The notes below the pieces were generated by a model, which saw only the letters and a list, made by a program, of their open reading frames with translations, had not been told where the DNA came from and searched no databases. From JACJYC01 sp964558465 (GTDB lineage: Bacteria > Bacteroidota > Bacteroidia > Chitinophagales > Saprospiraceae): 33,217 nt of DNA. Below, piece after piece: positions 15,873 through 22,797 of this stretch; position 1 is the stretch's first letter; every line of letters starts with the position of its first letter. The DNA lies in NCBI GenBank assembly GCA_964558465.1, contig CAZLEF010000081.1:1-33217 (forward strand). Direction: 5' to 3'. Made by a program: the position numbers and the translations under genes.

Positions 15873-16478
15873 TTATTGAGTGCGACCCAATTCCGCCTTC
15901 TGGTAAAAGCCCCAGATCACTTCGCAGTTGGCTTCCTGGACATACACCAGCGCCGTGCGGTTGGTGATCACGCCAGGGCTAAGGAAGGTATTGATCCGCA
16001 GGTGGTATTGGCCTTCATGGATGCCCATGTCGGGATATACCGTTTTTATCTTGCTGGAACCGCTCCCCTTGCTGGCGTCCCAGATTTCGAGCGGGCGCGC
16101 AAATTGGGAAAGCGCAACGGCTTCCGAATCGCCTCCACCCAGGGCCACAACCCGCTGGCGGATATTGTCGAAGAAGCTGTTGTTATGAACCATGTCGTTG
16201 AGAAGAAACTGATAGTCTGCCGTCAATCCTACGATCTGGACCGCAGGGTCCATTGCGAAGTTGTTGCCCAACTGGTAGCCGCGCCCGCCGTCGAACAGCA
16301 CAATCTTGGTCGGGACCAAAATCCCGGCCGTGCTGACTTTGATGGCGAAATAGGGATCGGTTTCCCTGACCGGCAACTGGCCGCCGGCCTCAAAGGTGGG
16401 AACCACCGTAGGGCGGTTGATCATGTTGGCAGGCCTGGCGGGAACTACAATCCGCCGTCCGGTTGCTGAACGAAGCAT
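15873..16478 (-). CDS. Candidate major capsid protein (compact, beta-rich, 201 aa)
   Basis: This is the first gene of the late operon and the only one that is soluble, beta-rich and free of membrane segments in the run upstream of the spikes. Alternating strand patterns (YFAIKVSTAGILVPTKIVLFD, LRINTFLSP, TALVYVQEANCEVIWGFY) and the FDGGRGYQLGNNF stretch resemble jelly-roll capsid proteins as I recall them from lipid-containing, tailless phages. At 201 residues it is short for a double jelly-roll (PM2 P2 is about 270), so a single-barrel fold is equally possible. Leading position, high GC and tight coupling to membrane-protein genes support the call. It could also be a minor capsid or penton protein. 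Confidence 0.5.
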   Translation of the reverse strand: MLRSATGRRIVVPARPANMINRPTVVPTFEAGGQLPVRETDPYFAIKVSTAGILVPTKIVLFDGGRGYQLGNNFAMDPAVQIVGLTADYQFLLNDMVHNNSFFDNIRQRVVALGGGDSEAVALSQFARPLEIWDASKGSGSSKIKTVYPDMGIHEGQYHLRINTFLSPGVITNRTALVYVQEANCEVIWGFYQKAELGRTQ

Positions 16479-16526
16479 AATTGCAACATTTTAGTAAAAA
16501 ATAGATATGAAAATGAATGCAATAAT

Positions 16527-16559
16527 GGCCATGAACCGGCGTCCGGGCAAGATGGTCAT
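16527..16559 (-). other. Stem-loop in the leader of the late operon
   Basis: Between the terminator at 16617-16646 and the capsid gene there is an imperfect hairpin. TGGCCAT (16527-16533) pairs with ATGGTCA (16553-16559), and CCGG-CGT-CCGG forms an inner stem. It lies 50-80 bases upstream of the ATG and may influence late mRNA stability or be a regulator site. I see no clear TAnnTTTG box near it, so the late promoter is unresolved. Confidence 0.35.
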
Positions 16560-16616
16560 AAAAACGGCAACGTTCCGATTTGTGTGGACGTGGATGTAAA
16601 CGTTATGTGCAGGCAT

Positions 16617-16646
16617 AAAAAAATGGGCCGACACCAGGCCGACCCA
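16617..16646 (-). terminator. Rho-independent terminator of the 17351-16669 unit
   Basis: On the leftward strand, a 9-bp stem (TGGGTCGGC with GTCGGCCCA, two G-U pairs) and a 5-nt loop are followed by seven T. It lies 22 bases past the stop at 16669 and separates this two-gene unit from the late operon, which therefore needs its own promoter in 16479-16616. Confidence 0.85.
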
Positions 16647-16668
16647 TCATAACACCCAAAAACCAAAT

Positions 16669-17079
16669 CTATTGACGCAATTTTTCTTTAGCTTCCTTGA
16701 ACTGTTTGATGATCGCCTTTGTGGTCGGGCTTAATTCGTTCAGAATATCGCCGGTCGCTTTGCGAACAATGAATACATCACCCGGCCTTTCCTCGATCAG
16801 GTAGTTGCGGTTTTTGTAAACGACCTGGTCAAAATCAATCAACCGGTCATTGTCCGGCGCTGGTTCCGCTTCGGCATCGACCGGGCCGTTTTCTTTTAGG
16901 AACTTGTGGTAGGACCGGATAATGGTGTCCAGGCTGGCCGACGGGCCTACAACAATGTTGTGAATCCGGATGGATGTCCGCCCGGAACGGATAGTCAAGT
17001 CAATTTCGGCCTCGCTCACTTTCCCTGCCGGGAAAAAGGTTTGGTTATAAAAATCCCGGATGTCGTCTGCTGATGTCAT
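16669..17079 (-). CDS. Hypothetical protein, 136 aa
   Basis: The protein is soluble and mixed alpha/beta with an acidic middle (ENGPVDAEAEPAPDNDR) and a Lys-rich C-terminal helix (AIIKQFKEAKEKLRQ). The ATG at 17079 overlaps the preceding TGA as ATGA, so I reject the 65-residue longer version that runs into the upstream gene. It is transcribed with the 91-residue gene and stops just before a strong terminator. It may be an early regulator or a modifier protein; no family is recognised. Confidence 0.65.
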   Translation of the reverse strand: MTSADDIRDFYNQTFFPAGKVSEAEIDLTIRSGRTSIRIHNIVVGPSASLDTIIRSYHKFLKENGPVDAEAEPAPDNDRLIDFDQVVYKNRNYLIEERPGDVFIVRKATGDILNELSPTTKAIIKQFKEAKEKLRQ

Positions 17080-17351
17080 TGATCCTCGTTTAAGCTGGTG
17101 ATGGGAATAAAGGCCGTCGCTTCCCAGTCGGGCAGGCGCAGGATATAGTTTTGTTTTTTCTTGGACCATTGCTCTTTTTGGTCTGTTATTTCCCTGACCA
17201 GGCGTTCGACCTGGCCTTCCGGGATCGGCTTGTACGCCAGCACCCGGAGGGAAAATTTGTACCCGCGCCCCCAAAAAGATTCCACTTCGACCCTTGCATC
17301 CAGCCGCATACCGGTCGGCGAAAGTTTTTGTTCGGTCAACGAAACAGCCAT
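17076..17351 (-). CDS. Hypothetical protein, 91 aa
   Basis: A small beta-rich N-terminus (GMRLDARVEVESFWGRGYKF) is followed by a charged helix (EGQVERLVREITDQKEQW) and a C-terminal strand region. There is no membrane segment. It starts directly at the divergent promoter/operator 17361-17415 and is coupled to the next gene by an ATGA overlap. Being the first gene of a leftward unit facing the ATPase operon, it could be a regulator of late transcription, but nothing in the sequence proves this. Confidence 0.65.
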   Translation of the reverse strand: MAVSLTEQKLSPTGMRLDARVEVESFWGRGYKFSLRVLAYKPIPEGQVERLVREITDQKEQWSKKKQNYILRLPDWEATAFIPITSLNEDQ

Positions 17352-17360
17352 TTTTAACTA

Positions 17361-17415
17361 TTTTGATTACAAATATACAATTTTTTGATTTATATTTGTG
17401 CTTATGTAATCAAAA
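17361..17415. promoter_or_regulatory. Symmetrical divergent promoter with 10-bp inverted-repeat operator
   Basis: TTTTGATTAC (17361-17370) and GTAATCAAAA (17406-17415) form a perfect inverted repeat. Between the arms lie two TATATTTG boxes matching TAnnTTTG, one rightward at 17391-17398 and one leftward (complement of 17370-17377). A single regulator bound at the repeat could control both divergent units at once. Confidence 0.65.
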
Positions 17416-17420
17416 AATTG

Positions 17421-17702
17421 ATGCACAGGTATTACGGCACATACCTGGTTCACCTGGTAAGGGAAACGCTTAAGATGGCCAAGGCCGGATTGAGCGTGAA
17501 AGAGATTGCGGCCAGGATCAACCAATTCCAAAGTTCCCGTGAACAGCGAAACCTTGAAGTAAGGGTCAGGCGGGCTATTGCCACCCTGGAGGGAGAGGAG
17601 GATTTAATCCGGGAAACGGCCGGTTTGGAAGGCAACCTGATTTGTTTCAAATACACATTAAACGGCAATGGAAAAAGACCTGAACTTCCTTCAGAGGCTT
17701 AA
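17421..17702 (+). CDS. Small helical protein with HTH-like segment, 93 aa
   Basis: A helical segment AGLSVKEIAARINQFQSS resembles the first two helices of a helix-turn-helix, and a second helix carries several Arg. This suggests DNA binding, perhaps autoregulation at the operator just upstream. I prefer the ATG at 17421, because the ATG 36 bases upstream lies on top of the -7 box. It overlaps the next gene by 35 bases. No family is recognised with confidence. Confidence 0.6.
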   Translation: MHRYYGTYLVHLVRETLKMAKAGLSVKEIAARINQFQSSREQRNLEVRVRRAIATLEGEEDLIRETAGLEGNLICFKYTLNGNGKRPELPSEA

Positions 17703-17994
17703 ACAAAAATTGAATCCGCACGCGGCTATGCTCAACGTGCTGAAATCATTCCTTCCGCAGTTTGCGGCGCAACTGGCCGAAATGGAAAAACCAGAAAACG
17801 GCCTGCTGAAGGAGGGGGAAGACAAAATCGCCTATATCCTTACTCACCGGAACGGGGACCTGATTGTAAGCATTTGCCCGCTGGCCTACGATAAGACGGC
17901 CGGGCGGATGACCATCGGCAAACCCATCAATACCCAACCACTCGAAAAAATGATCGAAAATGGCGGAGACAGCGGAAGCAATCCAGGAAATTAA
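17668..17994 (+). CDS. Hypothetical protein, 108 aa
   Basis: An amphipathic helical N-terminus (NFLQRLKQKLNPHAAMLNVL, LPQFAAQLAEMEK) is followed by a small beta domain with the pattern DKIAYILTHRNGDLIVSICP. It has no membrane segment. It overlaps both neighbours (35 bases each), so the four genes 17421-19170 form one compact unit. It may be an accessory protein of packaging or assembly; function is unknown. Confidence 0.6.
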   Translation: MEKDLNFLQRLKQKLNPHAAMLNVLKSFLPQFAAQLAEMEKPENGLLKEGEDKIAYILTHRNGDLIVSICPLAYDKTAGRMTIGKPINTQPLEKMIENGGDSGSNPGN

Positions 17995-18577
17995 AGAACC
18001 GGCGGCGCCTGCGGAAAAGGCGCCCGGAGCGGACAACTTCTTTTCGACCGCAGAAAAAGACCGGGAATCAGAATTGAACAACTTCATCAAACACATGAAA
18101 ACCCCCAGGGAACATGTGGAAGCACCCGGTTTTGATTATCCGGATGAAGAAGAACCGGCGGATGGCGACGGCCCGACCCAACCCGGCCAGGAAGGGGAAT
18201 CGGACAAAGAAATGCTGGACCATTTCAATTTCACGCCGGAACACAAGTACACTGCGGAATTCCTGCTGATTCAGTTAGACAAGCTGATCGCCTTCGGGTG
18301 CGGTATGTTCTCCGGGCAGCCGTCCGACAAATACCGGCGCCGCAAAACCCGCATACAGGGGGAAGACTATGAGGCGGAAATTTTAGCCGCCCTGCTGAAA
18401 AAATATCAAATGCAGCTTTCCCTTGAGTGGATGTTTGTGAGCGCCATTGCAATTGCCTACGCGCCTGTGGTGGAAACGGCAGTCAAAGACCGGCGGATCG
18501 TCCAGGAGCAAAAAGCCAGGGAGCGGCGCAGGGAGGAAATTGAGACCATTGCCAATACCGTCAAAACCAGGAGTTGA
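17960..18577 (+). CDS. Membrane-associated protein preceding the packaging ATPase, 205 aa
   Basis: The first 90 residues are very acidic and Pro/Glu-rich, probably disordered. Residues 95-120 (AEFLLIQLDKLIAFGCGMFSG) and 150-170 (LEWMFVSAIAIAYAPVVE) are hydrophobic enough to be membrane segments, with a basic stretch (KYRRRKTRIQG) between them. A highly charged C-terminal helix follows (QEQKARERRREEIETI). The stop overlaps the ATPase start (TGATG). In PRD1-like viruses packaging proteins sit with small membrane proteins at one vertex, so a packaging-vertex role is a reasonable guess. Confidence 0.6.
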   Translation: MAETAEAIQEIKEPAAPAEKAPGADNFFSTAEKDRESELNNFIKHMKTPREHVEAPGFDYPDEEEPADGDGPTQPGQEGESDKEMLDHFNFTPEHKYTAEFLLIQLDKLIAFGCGMFSGQPSDKYRRRKTRIQGEDYEAEILAALLKKYQMQLSLEWMFVSAIAIAYAPVVETAVKDRRIVQEQKARERRREEIETIANTVKTRS

Positions 18578-19170
18578 TGCACCGCGACGCGCAGGTAACG
18601 ATCATCATGGGCCGGAACGGCACGGGCAAAAGCACATTTTGCGAAAAGATAGTAAAGGCGATGAAACAGCGCGTTGTGGTGGTGACGCTGAACGGTGCGC
18701 CCAAAATCTGGCGGCAATACCCATCCATCGACCCGGCAGATAAAAAGGCCTGGAATTTCAAAAGCGGAATCCGGCAAATCTACTACATGCAGCACGAAAA
18801 GGATACGATCAAATACATCCACCAGAATTTTCGCAACGGGGTGCTGATTTTCGACGATTGCCGCGGGTACCTCACCTCCAACGTGGATTCGGATATCTAC
18901 CTCAAACGCCTGCTGATCGACTTCCGCCACAAGATGCTGGACCTGTTTTTCGTGTGCCATACCCCCACCGACGTGCCGCCCCGGATATGGGGCTTCTATT
19001 CAACCGCCTGGATCGGGGCCACAGACGCCCTGTTCCCGAAAAGCCGCATTGCTACCGACAGCGCGGAAAAGATCATTGTGGCGCAGCAAAAGGTGAATGA
19101 GGAGTTTCGGAAGGCAAAAGCGGCGGATAACGGGGGGCATTATGGGATCTTTTTGCGGGTGACGCCATAA
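18577..19170 (+). CDS. FtsK/HerA-superfamily ATPase, probable genome-packaging ATPase (A32/P9-like)
   Basis: This 197-residue P-loop ATPase would drive DNA into a preformed capsid. Walker A is GRNGTGKS (12-19) and Walker B VLIFDDC (89-95). A strand and turn at 124-131 (FFVCHTPT) follows where FtsK/HerA proteins carry the sensor Gln. The length matches the compact ATPases of PRD1, PM2 and poxvirus A32 (about 200-250 residues), and there is no terminase nuclease domain. The related Zot/pI proteins of filamentous phages normally carry a C-terminal membrane segment, which is absent here. I start at the ATG at 18577, which overlaps the previous TGA. No terminase or portal gene occurs in the window, so this is the only packaging candidate. 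Confidence 0.8.
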   Translation: MHRDAQVTIIMGRNGTGKSTFCEKIVKAMKQRVVVVTLNGAPKIWRQYPSIDPADKKAWNFKSGIRQIYYMQHEKDTIKYIHQNFRNGVLIFDDCRGYLTSNVDSDIYLKRLLIDFRHKMLDLFFVCHTPTDVPPRIWGFYSTAWIGATDALFPKSRIATDSAEKIIVAQQKVNEEFRKAKAADNGGHYGIFLRVTP

Positions 19171-19462
19171 AAAGAAAGAGCAGCTAACGCCGCTCTTACC
19201 TAAAATAAAACTAAACCCCAGTTATAGTCTTTACGCCGAAGCGATGGTTTCAATAAGCTGCAATTTACGGGATTTTTCAATCAAAGTCAATGTTCTTTAA
19301 AGTAAAGCCAGGGAAATGTATGAACAAGTTATGGATAAAAAAGTAAATTTTATTGAAGAAAATTCTACACATTTACGTAACTTTTTTGAAATTAGCGGCG
19401 TTGTTCAATACACTACATTACAAAGAAAACATTACCCAGTATATCCCTAAAGACGAAACATC

Positions 19463-19693
19463 ATGACTACGAGCGGAACTTACCTACTCAACAGGCTTTC
19501 AATCAGGCCTTCGATAAAAGGCATTTTTTTCAATTGGAGTAATCCTTTTAAAAGCTCCACTAAAGCCATTTACGAATCCAAAATTAAAGATTCTTTGCTT
19601 AATGACGCCAATGCTATTGGCATGGATATTCATAACTCAATAGAGAATCAAAAAAGTAATGTCCAACAAGCCCAAGCAAAGAAACCAAAGTAA
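19463..19693 (+). CDS. Hypothetical protein, 76 aa
   Basis: A short AT-rich gene, basic at first and ending in a Gln/Lys-rich tail (NVQQAQAKKPK), with no clear membrane segment. It overlaps the DUF2335 gene by 35 bases and was probably acquired with it. The 292-bp gap upstream (19171-19462) holds a weak 6-bp hairpin just after the ATPase stop and otherwise AT-rich sequence that probably contains the promoter. Confidence 0.5.
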   Translation: MTTSGTYLLNRLSIRPSIKGIFFNWSNPFKSSTKAIYESKIKDSLLNDANAIGMDIHNSIENQKSNVQQAQAKKPK

Positions 19694-20054
19694 CCCGCCT
19701 ACCCAAATTACTGTTGAGCAACAACAGTATTATACAGGGCTTATTCCTCCACCGCAAATGATGGAGCAATACAAAAATGTATTGCCCTCATTACCAGAGA
19801 AATTGGTTGATTGGGTAGAACAGGAATCCAAGCATAGGCGGAGGATGGAACACAAAATCATTAACCGCGGAACCTTAATAGATTTATCCAGAACCGTTGC
19901 GGGTTTGATTGCCCTTGCAGGAATAACAATAGTAGGCTATTTGTTTATGAAAGAAGGACATCCTACGCAAGGAGCCGCTATCATTACTGGCGTTGTTGTG
20001 TCGGCTGCGGGAATTTTTGTTACACGTACCTACAAACAAAGCAAGGAAAAGTAG
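19659..20054 (+). CDS. DUF2335-type small membrane protein, 131 aa
   Basis: The N-terminus carries the YYTGLIPPPQMMEQYKNVLP motif, followed by a helical segment (LVDWVEQESKHRRRMEHK). Two C-terminal transmembrane helices are separated by a MKEGHPTQGAA turn. This is the layout of DUF2335 proteins, which are common in bacteria and phages and whose role is not established. The gene is AT-rich compared with both flanking units and convergent with the methyltransferase gene, so I read it as cargo. Confidence 0.75.
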   Translation: MSNKPKQRNQSNPPTQITVEQQQYYTGLIPPPQMMEQYKNVLPSLPEKLVDWVEQESKHRRRMEHKIINRGTLIDLSRTVAGLIALAGITIVGYLFMKEGHPTQGAAIITGVVVSAAGIFVTRTYKQSKEK

Positions 20055-20066
20055 CCTACTTGTTCC

Positions 20067-20726
20067 TTATGTGCCAAAAAATTCAAACTCACCCATTTTC
20101 TGTAACCGATCAATAGCAATTTTCGCATATTCCTCCTTCTGCTCAATCCCAACAGCCGGAATGCCGAACGTCTTTGCGGCCAAAAGGGTTGTGCCGCTCC
20201 CCATGAAGGGATCCAAAACGGGTCCGTCTGCGCCAAACCATTTCAGAATCCATTTCATCAATTGCAGGTTTCTTGGACATGGGTGTCGCTTTTCTTTTAC
20301 ATGCCACGCTGTTTCCATATACCTGCCCGGTAATAATTTTCCAGGTATTTTAGCCGGGACTTTGCCGAATGCATAAACGCATTCATGCCCCTTTAAAATC
20401 CGTCCGCACATGGAAGGAACACGGTATTCGATAAATGAATGCCGAATGAAAGGCAGAGTAGAAGGGATGGCGTTTAAAAACCGCGGGTCGCTATCGCATC
20501 CCAGTACCAGAACAACGGTTTCTGCCAACTTTGGGAAATAAGCGGCACAATCTTGCATCAATTGGAATGGATCTTCTACTAACCAGGTTTCTTTCAAATA
20601 TTCTGGCACATTCGGCCAAACCGGATCGGTGATAATTGAGGAAAACTTAGTCTGTAACGACGGCAGTACCGCCCGGCTGTCGCCGACATAGATTTCGATA
20701 CCATTCATGCTGTAATATGGCTTCAT
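20067..20726 (-). CDS. DNA methyltransferase, N4-cytosine/N6-adenine type (beta-class order)
   Basis: The 219-residue enzyme has the catalytic motif at the N-terminus (TDPVW, residues 33-37, a variant of DPPY/SPPW) and the SAM-binding motif DPFMGSGTT near the C-terminus (172-180), followed by GIEQKEEYAKIA. Catalytic-before-SAM order is typical of beta-class enzymes. The second Pro of DPPx is replaced by Val, so activity should be tested. The ATG at 20726 overlaps the stop of the cytosine methyltransferase (ATGA). It would protect phage DNA from host restriction or regulate gene expression. No restriction endonuclease lies beside it. Confidence 0.88.
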   Translation of the reverse strand: MKPYYSMNGIEIYVGDSRAVLPSLQTKFSSIITDPVWPNVPEYLKETWLVEDPFQLMQDCAAYFPKLAETVVLVLGCDSDPRFLNAIPSTLPFIRHSFIEYRVPSMCGRILKGHECVYAFGKVPAKIPGKLLPGRYMETAWHVKEKRHPCPRNLQLMKWILKWFGADGPVLDPFMGSGTTLLAAKTFGIPAVGIEQKEEYAKIAIDRLQKMGEFEFFGT

Positions 20727-21643
20727 ATTCCCTCCAACCGTATAGTTAACTGCCGCCATGCTTCCGCAGCCACTCCCGGAACCTGGCCGTTTCCAATGGC
20801 TTTAATGCGCTCCATCCAATTGGCCACCCCATCAACCATTCGATCCAGTCCGGGTTCAGCTTCCCAATAGGTAATTTTCCGGTTTCCGATTCCAGGTGTT
20901 TGACCTTGCCGGTCAGGGTAAACGTTTTCAGTTTGCGCCCGTCTTTCCGGTAACTGCTCTGATAATCCATTTGCTTGTGTTCCTGAGCCAACGGCGTGGG
21001 GTACATCTCCACATAATGCCGCAGGTCGGATTGAATTTTCCGCCCGTTGGCATCGGTCCAGTATTTCCCATTCCAGGTCCATCCGGGTTTGGGTTTTCGT
21101 TTGTCGATATTGGCCACCGCCGTGGGCAACAATCCAGATCCGGTATCGAAGATGATTTCCGCCAACGGAGACAGCTCCCAACACTCCCCATGCCGAATGA
21201 TACCCGATCGCGGCCAGGTTCCCGAGAACTCTGTGAATTCCCCGCTTAGTAAGTACTGGCGAGTTCTCCACGAGGATGTAGGCCGGTCGTATCTCGCCAG
21301 CGATGCGAGCGAATTCAAACCAAAGGCGGCTTCTTTCTCCGTCCAGACCATCGCCGCTTCCCGCAGTGCTGATATCCTGGCAGGGGAACCCACCCGAAAT
21401 AACGAGCGAACGGCGACGGCGGCAAAGTTCCCGGATGTACGGGCGCACCTCCCGGTTCCGCCGGGTAAAGGTTTGCACGTTATCCCATATCGGGAAAGGC
21501 GGGATATGACCTTCGTTTTGGCGTCGTACCAACACTCAGGCGCAGTAGGGGTTGATTTCGACGGCCCCGACGCATTGCCACCCGAGCAAATGCCCGCCGA
21601 GGATGCCGCCACCAGCGCCTGCGAATAAAGCCAGCTCATACAT
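20723..21643 (-). pseudogene. C5-cytosine DNA methyltransferase interrupted by an in-frame TGA
   Basis: From the ATG at 21643 the frame encodes motif I (LFAGAGGGILGG) and continues to EINPYCA. It then meets TGA (21538-21536) and resumes in the same frame with VLVRRQNEG. Downstream motifs are present: GGFPCQ with the catalytic Cys, the ENS version of the ENV motif, HLRYRIW in place of the usual QRRxR, and the C-terminal AIGNGQVP. The other half can only be made as an N-terminally truncated protein from the GTG at 21535, which would lack the SAM-binding motif and should be inactive. CGA (Arg) to TGA is a one-step change. The stop at 20723 overlaps the next gene as ATGA, showing that this is the operon frame. 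Confidence 0.8.
20746..21351 (-). CDS. Overlapping reading frame inside the cytosine methyltransferase gene, family-like sequence
   Basis: In another frame of the same strand the DNA encodes a protein of about 201 residues (ATG at 21351). It carries motifs I recognise from proteins found next to phage cytosine methyltransferases: SWRTRQ, FSGTWPRSG, MYPTPLAQE, and LNPDWIEWLMGWPIGW followed by ETARFREW. The overlapped frame is the C-terminal half of the methyltransferase, which also carries its own family motifs. Either both proteins are made, or one frame is a conserved shadow of the other. Which one is expressed cannot be decided from the sequence. Confidence 0.4.
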   Translation of the reverse strand: MVWTEKEAAFGLNSLASLARYDRPTSSWRTRQYLLSGEFTEFSGTWPRSGIIRHGECWELSPLAEIIFDTGSGLLPTAVANIDKRKPKPGWTWNGKYWTDANGRKIQSDLRHYVEMYPTPLAQEHKQMDYQSSYRKDGRKLKTFTLTGKVKHLESETGKLPIGKLNPDWIEWLMGWPIGWSALKPLETARFREWLRKHGGS

Positions 21644-22190
21644 TTTTGTTTACTTTTCCATTCCACTCATAATTCACCGTCGCCCGCTCCTGCTCCCCAT
21701 GATGGTTCCTTAGATACCATTCCGGGTCCTTTTCCTTGATCTTTTCGTGCCGGGCCGACCGGTCAGCTTTGATCATTTCCCAGGCGCGATCGGCGTATTG
21801 CTCGAAGGTTTCGTTTACGTGGATACCGCTTTGGAAATGGATAGGGATCACTTCGACGTTGCGCCGGTTGCCGGCTTTGTTCAGCATCTCCTTTTCCTCC
21901 ATGACCGTCTCCAGTACCTTTCCCTTTGGCACGGTGATGAGGAGGTGTTGCACCTGGGGCAGTTCATCCTTCATTTCCACCCCAGGCGGATTTTCTACCA
22001 CGTAGATGTTTTCGTACCGGTCGCCGTACCGTCGTATTTTCCGCATTTCGCTGATCCAATCGGCCAGGTAGGCGGCGCCGGTTCCAAATACAAAAGTCCC
22101 GATCACCGCTACGCCGGGACCGCCCAGTTGATAGAGGTAATAAAAAGCGCCCGCCAGAAGGGCAATCACAAGGAACATCCATTTTTTCAT
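21636..22190 (-). CDS. Membrane protein with cytoplasmic domain, 184 aa
   Basis: Two N-terminal membrane segments are visible (MFLVIALLAGAFYYLY and GVAVIGTFVFGTGAAYLADW). A cytoplasmic domain of about 135 residues follows, mixed alpha/beta with many charged residues, ending EWNGKVNKNV. The gene starts two bases after the 201-residue membrane-protein gene and overlaps the methyltransferase start by eight bases. No family is recognised. The position among early membrane proteins is compatible with a host-takeover or exclusion role. Confidence 0.6.
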   Translation of the reverse strand: MKKWMFLVIALLAGAFYYLYQLGGPGVAVIGTFVFGTGAAYLADWISEMRKIRRYGDRYENIYVVENPPGVEMKDELPQVQHLLITVPKGKVLETVMEEKEMLNKAGNRRNVEVIPIHFQSGIHVNETFEQYADRAWEMIKADRSARHEKIKEKDPEWYLRNHHGEQERATVNYEWNGKVNKNV

Positions 22191-22191
22191 G

Positions 22192-22797
22192 TCAGTCGTT
22201 TTTAATGATCTGTGTAAATATGTTCACGATTGTTTTTCCGGATACGGTGACCTGGTTGATGATGTTGACCACCGTGCTGCCGGATTCGTAATTTCCCACC
22301 TTCCGGGACTTCCGCCGCCGGACAGACAAAAACAACCCCGTCACCCAAATCGCATAAGCCAGTCCGGCCGCTACCGCCAGACCAGTCCAAAACACGGACT
22401 GGGACAATACCCACCGGATCACCGTCGCCAGCCCATAGGCTATTGTCAACAGGACAGACAATCCGATCAGCCAGGGCAGGACAACCGGTATAACCGCCCT
22501 TAACACTGCATGGACAATCCGGACAACCCAAAACAGGGCTTCCAGGACAAAGCGGGACAATTGCAAAATCCAAATGCCGGTTTGTACAGCCGATCCGGCT
22601 ATAAATTGTCCGGCATTCCGGACAACCGGGTTAACGGGACGGACAAACCTGCCGTTTCTGCCAGCTATACCCGCCCTTACCGCGATCGGGTCAGCGTCCA
22701 GGATAAAGGGCGATTCCCTTATTTCCAGGATTTGCGGTTTTTTTTGCGGCGGTTTGCGGCGGTTTTGCGGTTTTGGGCCGCAATTCTTTTGTGTCAT
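22192..22797 (-). CDS. Polytopic membrane protein with basic N-terminus, 201 aa
   Basis: A Lys/Pro-rich N-terminus (KPQNRRKPPQKKPQ) leads into three or four hydrophobic segments (around FVLEALFWVVRIVHAVLRAV, LPWLIGLSVLLTIAYGLA and GLAVAAGLAYAIWVTGLFL). A basic RRRKSRK loop and a beta-prone C-terminal tail with repeated VNIxxQ motifs (VVNIINQ, IVNIFTQ) follow. The coding sequence is unusually rich in TGTCC/GGACA pentamers. Function is unknown. Confidence 0.6.
   Translation of the reverse strand: MTQKNCGPKPQNRRKPPQKKPQILEIRESPFILDADPIAVRAGIAGRNGRFVRPVNPVVRNAGQFIAGSAVQTGIWILQLSRFVLEALFWVVRIVHAVLRAVIPVVLPWLIGLSVLLTIAYGLATVIRWVLSQSVFWTGLAVAAGLAYAIWVTGLFLSVRRRKSRKVGNYESGSTVVNIINQVTVSGKTIVNIFTQIIKND

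Noticed and set aside
16479..16616. Late promoter upstream of the capsid candidate
   Set aside because: I found no convincing TAnnTTTG with a spaced -33 element on the leftward strand, so I left it uncalled.
16669..17274. Long form of the 136-residue gene starting at 17274
   Set aside because: It would overlap the 91-residue gene by nearly 200 bases. The ATGA-coupled ATG at 17079 is far better.
2046..19170. Integrative conjugative element or plasmid
   Set aside because: I found no relaxase, VirD4/TraG coupling protein, VirB4 ATPase or pilus genes, while capsid-like, spike, amidase and holin-like genes are present.
18577..19170. Zot/pI assembly ATPase of a filamentous phage
   Set aside because: There is no membrane segment in the protein and no filamentous-phage coat or adsorption genes nearby. 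Not fully excluded, since both belong to the same superfamily.
19186..19200. Hairpin after the ATPase gene as a terminator
   Set aside because: The stem is only 6 bp with a 10-nt loop and is not followed by a T-run.
2173..21643. Alternative genetic code or suppressor tRNA explaining the TAA and TGA
   Set aside because: TAA and TGA end many genes in tight ATGA and TAATG overlaps, and none of the tRNA-like genes has an anticodon complementary to a stop codon.
21352..21666. N-terminal 105 residues of the 306-residue frame overlapping the methyltransferase start
   Set aside because: This part lies opposite motif I and PCQ in the true methyltransferase frame and shows no family-like sequence. 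Only the part from 21351 on does.
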